DNA from: Drosophila persimilis
Lineage: Eukaryota; Arthropoda; Insecta; Diptera; Drosophilidae
Assembly (NCBI RefSeq): GCF_003286085.1
Contig: NW_020825365.1
Span: 682,001 to 746,000, forward strand
Reading direction: 5' to 3'
Length of the DNA stretch: 64,000 nucleotides
Below the pieces are notes generated by a model, which saw only the letters and a program-made list of their open reading frames with translations, was not told where the DNA came from and searched no databases. Below, in pieces: positions 11,801-28,648 of the stretch; the first letter of the stretch is position 1; each line of letters opens with the position of its first letter. Made by a program: the position numbers and the translations under genes.

Positions 11801-12309
11801 CAATGCCAAACACGCACTGGCCGTCCATTCAAATAGAGAGGAGAGTAGAGGGCTATACGAATCGTTTTGTATGGGAACTGGTTTTGGGAGGCGGAGACAG
11901 ACAGCCACTTGAGCATGAGCGGTATGCGCGGTCAACGACGTCCCTTCTTTTCGATGGATCTCATGCGTTCTGATTGATGAATTGTTTGTTTAGGATTAGG
12001 CCATGGAAATTCCCCCCCTTCTCAGCCACAAGGGGCGCGATGAATAAACCATACTGATGCACACACACACATACAAATATACACAAGAATCCGCTATGTA
12101 GATACAAGAAACAGGAAGCCGATGAGAAGGGTGGAGAGGAGAGAAATCCACACACTAACCTCGTAAATGGGCAATTTATCCGAATTCCACTGTGCAATGC
12201 GCTCCACACTTTTATCCACAAGGGTTATAACAATATCGGGGCACTTGAGTGCCATTACCGCACATGTCGGACCGCCAACATAGCCAGCCCCAATACAGCA
12301 AACCTTCAT
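8839..12309 (-). CDS. sgl: UDP-glucose 6-dehydrogenase (sugarless)
   Basis: Exons 12160-12309, 10053-10191 and 8839-9980 give 476 residues with consistent phases. The enzyme oxidises UDP-glucose twice with NAD+ to UDP-glucuronate, the precursor for heparan and chondroitin sulfate chains, in the cytosol. In flies it is needed for Wingless and FGF signalling. Visible: N-terminal Rossmann motif [16 protein letters not shown]; the EKSTVPV segment; the catalytic cysteine in FGGSCFQKD (about residue 272); and the C-terminal UDP-binding region with [16 protein letters not shown] and [12 protein letters not shown]. The first intron is 1968 bp. A repeat carrying ATATACCG boxes lies ~220 bp upstream of the start codon. 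Confidence 0.97.
10192..12159 (-). other. sgl: First intron of sgl
   Basis: 1968 bp of non-coding DNA with donor GTTAGT and acceptor TTCACAG. It includes a TTTTTTTTT tract near 10810, a TACATATGTACATACAT stretch near 10878 and an ACACACACAC run near 12060. No gene is visible; enhancers could be present. Confidence 0.6.
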
Positions 12310-13404
12310 TTTGCCGTGATTTTTTTGCTAATGTCCGTCTCGCACTTATTATCACAACTCTGTGGCGTTATTGTGTCGCGTTGTTTATGGGGGTGCAACG
12401 GCGCGCTCAACTGACTGTGGAATAAAGCTTGGAGCTTGGAGCTTGCTTGGCGCGGCAGTGAGCAATAAATGGAAAAACAACCAGTTTCATTACAAACAAC
12501 CAACAAACAACCAATTACAAATTTATCGTTAAAATATACCGAAATATACCGTCTCATCTTAAAAATATACCGTAAATATACTGACGAATTCAAGTTCTAT
12601 TATACATATCCCTTGTGTTTGATATTCCGTGGAATATTACTAGCTAGATAGAATCCTCAGCACTGCCCACGTATTTTTATCCGAATAATGAATCAATTTT
12701 CTACTTGACTGGTTTATTTTAAATACTTGATTTTATTGGACTTTGCCTAAGAAAACGTTTTAGCCAAAAAGTTAAAACAAAAAAAACGTAAGAGACTTTA
12801 CGTTCCTATTGCTCAATTTTGATATTCCGTTGAATAATGCTGGCTAACTAAAACCCTCAGCCCTGCCCACATAGTTTTATCCTATTGATGAATACATTTT
12901 CTACAAGATTAACTAAATTGAAGTACTCCCATTTATTTTATTTTGACTAAAACAAGGTTTATGCAAAAAAGTTCAACAAGAAAACAGTGGCAACGTAAGT
13001 TGAATGTCACGTCATTTCTTACTGGTAGCTTGTCAATCGGAGTATGGGCATTTGTATACCCTATTTTGTTAATTTCATATGAATATACTGGTTTTCTAAA
13101 CTTCTTTTTAAAACGTTATTAATAAAGACCTTTTCTCAGATTGATATGTTTTAGACAAATTCATGCATATGATGAGTGTCTTGTATATGTATATATAACT
13201 CGATCCCGATACCCATTCTTGATCTCTGTAAGAAGACAATAAGCTGAAAAATATCGTTGAAATAGCTTTAAAACACAGACTGACTAATTTCTGAATATAT
13301 TGGAGCTTGAGAAGACGAATACATGTTCTTTGGCTCGAAGAGAACGACTGAATTTATTTTGCATTGCAGAATGATAACTTAACTAAACAAATAATAATGA
13401 ACGC
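12310..13404. other. Intergenic interval upstream of sgl
   Basis: Holds the presumed sgl promoter and 5' UTR (12310-12530) and a dispersed repeat (12530-13312). Beyond that lies the short 3' flank of CFAP52. No coding sequence seen. Confidence 0.55.
12530..13312. repeat. ATATACCG dispersed repeat, intact copy with two internal units
   Basis: Begins with a cluster of ATATACCG boxes (12534-12585) and contains two related ~85-bp units: GATATTCCG...TTTCTAC at 12621-12705 and again at 12820-12903. It ends near GGAGCTTGAGA. The repeat matches 26820-27094 plus 28234-28648 in the same orientation, often closely: from TTACTGGTAGC to GTAAGAAGACAATAAGC the two are nearly identical. Here the A-run at 12779-12786 is uninterrupted, whereas the other copy has a 1.14 kb element inserted at that point. 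There is no coding capacity. It is probably a non-autonomous obscura-group element related to INE-1/SGM types (inference). Confidence 0.65.
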
Positions 13405-15865
13405 TCAACATTTCCTCACATCGGGGACAATCTTGCACTCGGCAAAGGGGTCAGAAGCCTTCTTCTCTTTCTGGGCGCAGGGAGGACACTCGACACAGCA
13501 GATATCGTCCTTCGGCGTCGCCTTCAGAAGACCATCGATGTTTTCCCCCTTTGCCTGTACCTTTGAGCCCGAGTCGACGCGTGATTGGACATCGCTGAGT
13601 TTGCCCTTCGATGTCGTCTTCGGCAAGGTGTAGGTTGGGGCATCTGGCGGATTTGGTCTGCCCCAGAAGTCTTGGGGCACGTCCCAAATAATGAGCGAAC
13701 CGTCTGTGCTGCCGGTCACGAACATCTTTAGGCAAGGACTGTACGCGGCGCTGATCACGGAAGAAGCATGCTCTGATCCAACGCCCACCACGTCGCCCTT
13801 GTTGTAGTCCCAGAGCTTTACCTGCAGATCACTGCCGACGCTTATAAAGTAGTCGCCGGTATCGTTGATCGAGATGCAGTTGACCGACGACTTCTTCGAG
13901 GCGGTCAGCTCGCGGATCAGAGCTCCGTTGTACACCATCCAATAGATTATCCTGCCATCCGAGCCACAGGTGAGTACCTGGACCCCAGTCGGGAAATATG
14001 AGGCGCACATGAACTGTGTGTTGGCAGTCACCACCTGTTTGCGGGTCATGCGGCTGCAAAAGGAGAAGCACACATCAATAGAGGATCTCAAAATATACCG
14101 GCGACCTCACTCACTTGATGTCCCAGATGACGCAGGAGCCGTCGGTGCAGGCCGAGATGACCTCTGTGCCCAGATGATTGATGTCCAGAGATGTGATAGG
14201 ACCCGAGTGATCTTTTAGCACTCCCAGTAGCGACTGGCGATACGGATCTATCTTCCATACACGCACCTGACCCTCGATGCCTCCAGTGACAATGAGGCGC
14301 CCTGTGGAGGACACTGCCAGGGCACTGCAGCCTGCAATAGAGGATTTTGATCATGTTCAGCAGGGAGAAGCCAACCAGCCAAACCTTACCCTTGTTGTGT
14401 GCATTGGGAATGGCATATATGAGTCGTCCTGTGATGGGTGTAAAGGCGCGTATGATGCCATCGTTCCAGACCGACACAATGCTGGTGCCATCGTGGGTGA
14501 AGCGCACAGCGGCGCAGTTGAAGTTGTAGACCATGATGCGCAGCAGCTCCTGCTTGCGGCCCGACGACCAAATGCGAATGCATTCTTTGCCCGAGGTGGC
14601 AAAGACGGCAGCATATGCCCTGAAAAGAAGCGCTGTAAGGAAAACGACACGAACCCTTGGATGCTCGAACTCACTTGGGGAATGTGATGCAGTAAACGGA
14701 TTTGGTGTGGCATGTGCGCAGTAGTTTAAGCTTCCATGTGGTAATGGTCAGCCCGTAAATCTCGTTTGTGTCTGTGCAAATGTAAAACAAATCTTGGGTG
14801 GAGCGGACAAAGGAAGAGATTCGTCCGGAAACGCGAGTCGTCTTCAGCACGCGCAGATATGGCCAGGTGGGTCCTGGGTAATCCCGAAAATTGATCAGCG
14901 GCACATCGGTACGCTCCTCGACGAGCTCCACATCGCCATTGCCGGCTCCGATTAGGAGCCGACTCTCGTCCACAATATACAGAGCACGAACACCATTCAC
15001 ATAGCGATTGCAGTCCCGTCCCGACGGCTTGCGGGCATTGTGGGTGCCAAAGGCACCCAAGATACCGCTGGTGGTGCCCGGCCTGGTGACATTGTCACGG
15101 TCACAGCAATTGAGCGTGATCTTCACTATATCCCCGGTGCCCGTGCCCAAGTAGGCGATCTGGTCGTTCTTGCTGATGCGTACACAGTAGAAGACGCGCG
15201 TCTTGCTGGCCATGTGCACGTCCTGGACGTAGAGCTTCTTCTGCTCGCGCACAATGCTCCACAGACGCAGATGGCGATCTCCAGCCGTCAAAAAGAAGAA
15301 TGGATTATTGTGCATGGGGCGAACACCCAGAGCATTCCCAGAGATGGCTCGGGAAGCTGGCTGCCGGCAAATTGGGGAGCTGAAAACAAAAAAAGTATCC
15401 ACTTTCAAGAATCTCTAGATATACCAGGCCATCATTAACTTACAATGATTCCATGTCAAAGACAATCACGGAGCCATCATCAACGCCACCGATTGATACC
15501 ACAAATCGATCCTCGGCTGTGAAGCATATAGCCTGGACCTTCACCTTGTGCAGGTCGTGACGCGCTATCTCCTTGCGTTGATGGTAATCCCATATGATCA
15601 CGTATCCGCGAAACCCCATATGATTTATTTGCCCCGATGCTATGTACTTGCCACTTTTGCTAAGATCCAGGCACGATATGGTGTTGCTGTGTCCTGGTAT
15701 GAACTCTTGCGAGTTCTTTTTGTGATTGGCAATGCCGATTTTATTGCCCAATGCGAATATAATATCGCCTGTTGTTGAGTGCTGACGCACGCCATTCTCA
15801 ACCTTTCCGTTAATTCCGAAAATGGCACGCGGCTTTAGCTGCTGGCATTGCCCGGGTGGCTCCAT
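13405..15865 (-). CDS. CFAP52/WDR16-like axonemal WD40-repeat protein
   Basis: Five exons on the minus strand: 15444-15865, 14675-15379, 14390-14619, 14115-14331 and 13405-14053. They are joined in phase to 740 residues. The product is a chain of WD40 repeats forming two predicted beta-propellers (e.g. GHSNTISCLDLSKSGKYIASGQ, GYVIIWDY, GGIEGQVRVWKI, DGSCVIWDI, GSDGRIIYWMV, GSTDGSLIIWDV). CFAP52 is a microtubule inner protein of motile cilia and flagella, so expression in testis and ciliated sensory neurons is expected. The C-terminal ~80 residues beyond the propellers are Lys/Cys-rich (CCVECPPCAQKEKK). The start is placed at the ATG (MEPPGQCQQLKP); upstream in-frame sequence has no other ATG. 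D. melanogaster CG10064 is the likely orthologue from memory. Confidence 0.88.
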
Positions 15866-16965
15866 AATGCTTGTATCACAAAATATATTTACCAAATAAT
15901 ACTTCTAGTATTGGGTTTGACTATATTGTTTGACTATAAACTGCTTTGTCAGCCGGCTCAGGGATTGTTAAGTTTTCAAAATATACATTCAAATGACAAC
16001 CGTTGCCTGGAAGCCGTTGCTCATTGAGTTGTCTCCAAACAATGCAAAAACTAGTCAGTCTCTGTTAAGGAATCGGGATCGAGTTACATATGTATGTATA
16101 TGTACGTACATACATATGTATGTACATATATGCAGAAGAGTATCCATATCCACATGAGAAAGGTCGTTTTCTTAAAGCAGCTTGGAAAACATAATTGTCA
16201 TATTAATTAAAGGAAATAGGGTATACAAATCATATTCATAGCTATACCGGTTGACCAGCAACAATACAGTAGAATTCCGAACACACTTACGTTGTATGCT
16301 TTTATTTTTTGTTGACCTTTTTTGTTTTAACCTTGTTTTGAACAAAATTAAATAAAGTTGAGTATTTTAAATTAGTCAATATTGTAGAAAATTTATGCAT
16401 CAATCGGATAAAATTGTTTTTTCAGTACTGAGAGTCCTAGCTAGCGTGTAATATTAAACCGAATATAAAAATCGAGTGATATGATTTTAGGTCATGGACA
16501 GAGAGCGATTGGCCACTTGTCGACCAGGGTAATTAAATATTCCCACGAAAAAAATATGAAACTTGCATAATTTTACCCCAGTTTAGATAAAAGATATCGG
16601 GTCCATATGACTTGTAAGTAAAGAGATAAGATGGATTTACAGAAAGAATTTACATACAGTATGATTTTCATGGTTTAACTGAAGCTTTGCATATGTTTAA
16701 ATATAGGGGAGTTCAGTGGGTTAAGTTCCCCTCCTCCCTCTGACGGTAATTAAGAAAGTGCCGGTAAAGAAGAATAAAGAATATAGAGGGTATAAACGGT
16801 ACGTACACTATATACATACTATATATAGAGGGGAGCAATACTGATTCTGATTTTTGTCAGTTCGGCGAGCGCCGCGGCAAACGGTACACGGCACTTGAAT
16901 CTCAAGTTAATCGAACAAATCAATCAACCGCACTTGACCTAAGCAAAAACAAAGGAGACTTTGAA
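15866..16965. other. Divergent intergenic interval CFAP52 / S28 peptidase
   Basis: Contains a long TACATATGTATGTATATGTACGTACATAC palindromic tract (16085-16135), repeat unit copy 2 (16377-16722) and, close to the peptidase gene, a TATA-like TATATATA (16820-16827) and an initiator-like TCAGTT (16857-16862). The spacing of these last two (~39 bp) is longer than usual, so they may not act together. Confidence 0.5.
16377..16722. repeat. Dispersed repeat unit, copy 2
   Basis: Same orientation as 4716-5062 and clearly related to it (GTAGAAAATTTATGCATCAATCGGATAAAA, GAGAGTCCTAGCTAGCG, GTGGGTTAA). The reverse complement of its first part matches the two units inside 12530-13312. Confidence 0.6.
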
Positions 16966-18669
16966 ATGTTCCGATTTGTGGGCGTACTTCAGCCCCTGGG
17001 ATTGGGGCTGCTGCTGTTCTTCCTCTGCCTAATCGTGCAGAGCTCTGCGCTTGGCTTTCGCCGCGGGAGGCTAGTGAATGGATTCATGGGCGATCCCAGC
17101 AAGATTCCCACACTGCAGCGATCTTTGGACTCGGAGGATTTGTGGTTCGAGCAGCGTCTGGATCATTTCCAGGCGCGAAACACTAGGACCTGGCAGCAGC
17201 GCTACTTTGTGAATGCCGATTACTACAGGAATGACAGCACGGCCCCCATTTTCCTTATGATTGGCGGCGAGGGCGAGGCCTCGGCAAAGTGGATGCGCGA
17301 GGGCGCCTGGGTGCACTACGCCGAGCACTTTGATGCCCTGTGCATCCAGCTGGAGCATCGCTTCTACGGCAAGAGTCACCCGACCAGGGATTTGTCCACC
17401 GCCAATCTGGCGTTCCTCAGCTCGGAGCAGGCCCTGGCCGATTTGGCCAACTTTGTGGCTGCCATGAAGGTGAAGTACAACTTGGCCGAGACCCAGAAAT
17501 GGGTTGCCTTTGGCGGTTCCTATCCGGGCTCGCTTGCGGCTTGGGCGCGGGAGAAGTATCCCCATCTCATCTATGGTTCGATCAGCACCAGTGGTCCCCT
17601 GCTGGCGGAGGTCGACTTCAGGGAGTACTTTGAGGTGGTAAAGGCCTCTCTGGCTACCTACAATCCGGACTGTGTGGAGGCGGTGACCCGGAGCTTTACC
17701 CAGGTGGAGATACTGCTAAAGCATATGATCGGACAGCGAAATCTGGATGAAAAATTCAAGTCGGTATCGAAATGGTTGTGAAAAACTAACGCTATCCTGC
17801 TTATATTCCTTAGAACCTGCACACCCATCAAGGACTCTATTGAGAACCAATTGGATATTGCCAGTCTCTTTGAGAATCTGGCTGGAAACTTTGCTGGCGT
17901 CGTCCAGTACAACAAGGACAACAGTCCACATGCCACGATAACCATTGATGAGGTATGTTTATCCCCCAAAAAGGCTTCTCCATGAAAATATTTAATATAT
18001 TATATCCTTTAGATCTGCGATGTCATGTTAAACATGACCAGTGGACCGCCTGTGACTCGACTGGGTGTGGTCAATGACATGCTGTTGAAGCAATCGAATG
18101 CCACATGTCTCGACTACAAGTACGATAAGATGGTTAGCGACATGCGGAACGCCTCGTGGGACTCGGAGGCAGCCAAGGGAATGCGTCAGTGGACGTATCA
18201 GACCTGCAACGAGTTCGGTTTCTATCAGACATCTGAAAACAAAACGGACACATTTGGCGACCGGTTTGGCGTGGACTTTTTCATACGCCAGTGCATGGAT
18301 GTGTTCTCCAACAGCATGGATGCCAGGTATCTGCAGAACGTGGTGTCGCAGACCAACAAGCATTACGGTGCCCTCAAGCCGGAGACTACCAATGTGCTGT
18401 ATGTACATGGTTCCATTGATCCCTGGCATGCCCTGGGCCTGGTCAAGTCCTCAAATGCAGCCACGCCAACCATTTTCATAGAAGGTACTATTATTGGAAA
18501 GTCCCCAAAAGAGTTTATGATCTAATGCAATTGGAATTTCATTGTAGGAACTGCACACTGTGCCAACATGTACGAGCCGACGAAAACCGATCCCCCACAG
18601 CTGGTGGCAGCACGCAATAAGATTGTGAAATACCTGGCCAAATTACTAGAAGGCTACACCACAAACTGA
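16966..18669 (+). CDS. Secreted/lysosomal S28 family serine carboxypeptidase (PRCP/PRSS16-like)
   Basis: Exons 16966-17759, 17814-17952, 18013-18484 and 18548-18669 give 508 residues. S28 peptidases (prolylcarboxypeptidase, DPP7, thymus-specific serine protease) are alpha/beta-hydrolases that act at acidic pH in lysosomes or extracellularly. Visible: an N-terminal signal peptide (LGLGLLLFFLCLIVQSSALG); the family start LWFEQRLDHF; the nucleophile in GGSYPGS (Ser185); the acid in HGSIDPWHALG (about Asp447); and the histidine in GTAHCANM (about His472). Several NxS/T sites are present. The first donor must be AA|GTCGGT to keep phase, giving a 54-nt intron; the neighbouring GTATCG would break the frame. 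D. melanogaster CG9953 is a likely orthologue from memory. Convergent with the next gene, 138 bp apart. Confidence 0.9.
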
Positions 18670-18807
18670 AACAAAATCTCCCAGAAAAAGTACAGTTAGA
18701 ATAGCAGAAACATGTGCCTGCAGTAATTGTAGATTCTCAGAATGATGTATATTTGTAATCAAATTATATCTACATATGCATCATTACAAAAGTTTGAGGG
18801 TTTATAT

Positions 18808-19665
18808 TTAATCCTTTTTGGCCTGTTGCATCTTCTCGTGGAACTTCTTCCAGTACGCCTTCACAGTGGGGTTTTCGATTACGTTTTTCTCAACGAAGCT
18901 GATGGCCCAAGTGACAGCCAAGAAGCTGAGGTCATAGAGAAAGGCCACAATGCGCAAGAAGTACTTCTTCAGCTGCTCCTTGGAGGGCAGCTCTCCCAAT
19001 TGATTCTTGACACGCTCAGTTGCCTCCTCGACGCTGCCACTTTTGGGGTTTTCAGCAGCCGATTTCTTCTCAATATTTTTCTCCGGAACAGCGAATTCTC
19101 CTTGGCCGCGATTTTCTTGGTCGCACAGTTCTGTTTTGCCCGTATTTTTCTGGACGGATGCAAAGATTTCGTCGAGTTTGTTTAGTGGGCCTTCCTCGTT
19201 GCCTTTATCCTGGGGACCGTCATAGCTTTTGCTAACATTTTTCAAGCGCTTAATGAGCGCTTCCACGTTATCTTTTTGCGGGGGGTTGTCCCCACTCGCC
19301 TTTACGCCCATTAGAGTCGATGTTTCGCCCAACTCGGAAGCTCCGCCTGCTGGGGTCTTAACCCCAAAATCGGTACCAATATTGGGCATGGCAAAACCAG
19401 TCGGTGGCTTCTTGTTCTTGTCATCATCCCCTCCACCACCGCTGCTAAAGCGATAGATCGGCACGCAGCCACGGAATGGGGCCCCGTCGAAACACTTGAG
19501 GGGCAGAACCACCAGCGTTGAGTAATCTTTGGAAATCGGGCAATGAGTTGCAATAAATTTAGTGCTGCGGCGTTTGGACTTACCACAAGGCTTCACAAGA
19601 CGGCCAGCGAGCAGGGCCCGATTGATTCCACCCTTTTGGGTAGCCACTAGAGTTGCGCGCAGCAT
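18808..19665 (-). CDS. Unrecognised, probably mitochondrial membrane protein
   Basis: Minus strand, ATG at 19665, stop TAA at 18808-18810. A 57-nt intron (19527-19583; GTAAGT...CCAAAG, with an ACTAAAT branch-like motif) is likely. Removing it gives exons 19584-19665 and 18808-19526 and 266 residues. The intron is a multiple of three without a stop, so an unspliced form would encode 285. The N-terminus (MLRATLVATQKGG...RALLAGRL) is basic and free of acids, like a mitochondrial presequence. A Gly/Asp/Lys-rich linker (SSGGGGDDDKNKK) follows, then a long hydrophilic middle with Lys/Glu-rich stretches. One hydrophobic segment (FLRIVAFLYDLSFLAVTWAI) lies near the C-terminus, ending in a charged tail. 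I do not recognise the family. Confidence 0.75.
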   Translation of the reverse strand: MLRATLVATQKGGINRALLAGRLVKPCGKSKRRSTKFIATHCPISKDYSTLVVLPLKCFDGAPFRGCVPIYRFSSGGGGDDDKNKKPPTGFAMPNIGTDFGVKTPAGGASELGETSTLMGVKASGDNPPQKDNVEALIKRLKNVSKSYDGPQDKGNEEGPLNKLDEIFASVQKNTGKTELCDQENRGQGEFAVPEKNIEKKSAAENPKSGSVEEATERVKNQLGELPSKEQLKKYFLRIVAFLYDLSFLAVTWAISFVEKNVIENPTVKAYWKKFHEKMQQAKKD

Positions 19666-20734
19666 TTTAAATTTTTTGAGTAACGAAAAACGTAGTCTTT
19701 ACACGAAAAAATAATTTTCAAGTGAAGAAAAACGAGAAGTTCACACGAATGACAAGCAAAAATCAAGCCAAAAAGAATGAAAACTCAACTTCAACACAGG
19801 AATCCATTTGCAATTTGTCGAATGGGTAGCACTGCTCTTAAGGTGAGTTTGTAGAATAGGCAGCACTGTCACAGTATGTTAACTATTGGGGTGCATTCGT
19901 TGAATTTTGCTGGAAAGTTTTGCCTGTGGCCATACCTTTTTTTACCTTGCCGGCAAAACATTTTCCAGCTGAATATGGCCGAAGAAAAATTTGGACCAAA
20001 AACAGCCTGAAAGCCTCAAATCGTTTGAGCTAGTACCAGAGTTGGATATTTCCCAGATACCTTTTCCTGTATAGAGAATCGAGATTGGTCACCATAATGG
20101 AGAGCATTATTTATTTGTCTTTTATTTAGGCTATTAATAAGCATATTAGTAAGTTTACTAGTTACATTTAGCGGCTTACTAGCGATCGCACACGAATTTA
20201 GGCCTTTACTCACCCTAATTATCGCCTGTCAATGCGGTGAAGCAAATTGCACTGCCCAAAGAAGCGCCATAAAAGTGCCCGTTTGGGCAACGCAATTATT
20301 GTTGGGAGGCTAGAGGTTAAATCCTAGCTTAAGCCCCAAAGAAAATCGATTGAATTCAGTGGGGGGATCTACAGAACTGATCGGCAGACTTTATGGCGAT
20401 CGATCGCCCGTACTTTACACTTGTTAAATTACAGTTTAAATTAGTTAGCTTATGCGTGCAATTTATAAAAAAAAAACTGTTAACTAACTAACTAACAAAC
20501 TTTAACTGTTTGTTACTTGTTCTGGCAACTAAATCGGTTATTAAAATTATATGTATGAAAATATATATAGCATGTGTAAAGCGTAGAGTATACATTTACG
20601 TATATATAGATCATATACATATGTATATATGTAGTATATATTTAGTTCTTAACATGTAATGGAAATGTTTTGCGCGTTTTCCTTTAATACTACTACGACG
20701 CAAGCTAAATGGTGAATCCATCCTCATCCTCTCC
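19666..20734. other. Intergenic interval to the 3' end of Galphai
   Basis: The first ~100 bp should hold the 5' UTR and promoter of the minus-strand membrane-protein gene. The rest includes A+T-rich DNA and a tract of TATATG/CATATA repeats (20560-20640), and presumably the 3' UTR of Galphai. No ORF of interest seen. Confidence 0.5.
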
Positions 20735-26422
<5,688 letters not shown>

Positions 26423-26819
26423 TTTCTTCAAATTATCGCACTTTGGTCGTTAATCCAGAGGTTGGCAACTATTTCACTGTAATTTTTCGTATTTTCAGTT
26501 TTCACAAGCGTTTTCGGCACTTTTAATTGAGCGCAGATGCGGCTGCGCGTCGGCTGTACACTTTTTTGTTTCCTTCTCCTTCTTTCCAACACACACAAAC
26601 GCACACTTGGACAGAAGCGTACGCATACACAAAGGGGCGACGCAGGCGTAGCGGCTCTATCAATTTCAATTTTCAATATAGTACAATTTAATGCTAGGGC
26701 GGCACTTACGCCGTTTACTTCTTTGTATTTAATTTTCGCTAATCCGCCGATCGGTTTGCTTAAAAAAAAACGCTGAAGAATGAATCATTTAACGACCAGT
26801 GTGATCATCGACTTATCGA

Positions 26820-28648
26820 TCAAATATACCGTCCGAACCCCAGAAACATACCAAAATATACCGTCTTATTTTAAAAATATACCATAAATATACTGACGCG
26901 TTCAAGCTCTATTATACATATTCCTCGTTTTCGATATTCCGTGCAATATAACTAACTAAATAGAACCCACAGCTCTGCCCACATTATTTTATCCGATTGA
27001 TGAATCAATTTCCTACTTGACTGGTTTATTTTAAATACTTGTTTTTATTGAATTTTGCATAAAAAAATGTTTTAGCGAAAAAGTTAAAACAAAACGAGGG
27101 GGAACGTTGTGAGTTGCTGCGGACACCGCAACTCTACAGTTATACCCGATACTAAGTCAGTATGGCTCTCCTCCGGCAGACGCCGCTAATATTAAACGAC
27201 AAGACAAAGAGTGCGTGCGAGAGAGACAGAAAATCAGTCTGAGCGTGACGTCGGGCGCTGCGTAGCCAGTGCAAATTGATTTGTTTCCTTTCGCTATAAA
27301 AATGATCTGATCTGATCCAGATTCAGCAATCTGATAGATATGGTCGTTATCTATGATTCTGCGTTTTTAGTTTTCTCAAATCTGCAATATTGTGGATGCA
27401 ACAGATTTTCGTCCTTTGTGTGGGCGGAAGCGGGTGGGGCGAAATTTTGAGATATACGTTTTATAGTGAGATCTAACAGAAGTGCGGATACCAAATTTGG
27501 TTACTCTAGCTTTAATAGTCTCTGAGATTTGTGAATATCCCCAGATTTGCATTCTTTGCGGGGGCGGAAGGGGGTGTGGCGAAATTTTGAAACAAACTCG
27601 TCTCGGTCCGATATATTAGGAGTGTGGATACCAAATTTGGTTGCTCTAGCTTTTATAGTCTCTGAGATCTAGGCGCTAATGTTTTACTCTAAACAAAGCC
27701 GCCTATGCTACGTGTGTGTTAGAGAGAGACAGGGCGAGAAAAAATGAAATTGTTTTCTTGATGCTGACTATAATAATAATACGATCCAATTCAGATTCCG
27801 CAGTCTAAAAGATATGGTCATTCTCTACGATTCTGCGTTTTTGGTTTTCTCGTATCTTTAAAATTGTGGATGCCACAGATTTTCGCCCTTTGTGGGGGCG
27901 GAAGTGGGCGGGGCAAAGTTTTGAAATATTTTTGTAGCAGTAACATATAACAGAAGTCTGGATCCAAAACATCGTTGCTCTGGCTCTTATAGTCTTTGAG
28001 CATTAGGAGCTGAAGGGGACGGACAGACGGACAGACGGACGGACGGACAGACGGACAGACGGACGGACGGACAGACGGACAGACAGACATGGCTCAATCG
28101 ACTCGGCTATTGATGCTGATCAAGAATATATATACTTTATGGGGTCGGAAACGATTCCTTCTGGACGTTACACACATCCACTTTTACCACAAATCTAATA
28201 TACCCCAATACTCATTTTGAGTATCGGGTATAAAAATACCTAAGAGACTTATCGTTCTTACTGCTTAATTTTGATATTCCGCTACAAGATTAACTCAATT
28301 GAAGTACTCCCATTTATTTTATTTTGACTAAAACAAGGTTTACGCAAGGTTTTCTTACTGGTAGCTTGTCAATCGGAGTATGGGCATTTGTATACCCTAT
28401 TTTGTTAATTTTATATGAATATACTGGTTTTCTAAACTTCTTTTTAAAACGTTATTAATAAAGATCTTTTCTCAGATTGATATGTTTTAGACAAATTCAT
28501 GCATATGATGAGTGTCTTGTATATGTATATATAACTCGATCCCGATACCCATTCTTGATCTCTGTAAGAAGACAATAAGCCGCAAAATATCGTTGGAATA
28601 GCGTTAAAACACAGACTGACTAGTTTCTGGATATATTGGAGCTTGAGA
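26820..28648. repeat. ATATACCG dispersed repeat, copy interrupted by a DINE-1-type insertion
   Basis: 26820-27094 and 28234-28648 together correspond to 12530-13312 in the same orientation (ATATACCG cluster, GATATTCCG unit at 26933-27016, and the almost identical right part from TTACTGGTAGC to GGAGCTTGAGA). The 1139 bp between them is a separate element absent from the other copy. This copy also lacks the body of the second internal unit and a stretch around GTTCAACAAG. Confidence 0.7.
27095..28233 (-). mobile_element. DINE-1/INE-1-type Helentron-like element, copy A (young)
   Basis: 1139 bp, non-coding. On the plus strand the left end has CGAGGGGGAACGTTGT and a hairpin (GAGTTGC...GCAACTC, ~27110-27133), then TATACCCGATACT (27141-27153). 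The right end has the exact inverse AGTATCGGGTATA (28220-28232), and a GGACAGACGG-type microsatellite lies at 28018-28088. Subterminal 13-bp inverted repeats, a hairpin near one end, a GTCY-type microsatellite and insertion into an A/T run without target duplication are the described features of DINE-1 (Helentron-associated) elements. The hairpin end is the 3' end, so the element lies on the minus strand. Ends are fixed by comparison with the empty site at 12779-12786. Confidence 0.75.

Noticed and set aside
27818..28090. 90-codon minus-strand ORF with SVCPSVRPSVCPSV repeats (also at 32209-32481)
   Set aside because: It is the translated GGACAGACGG microsatellite inside the DINE-1-type elements; both copies are non-coding elements and the peptide is low complexity.
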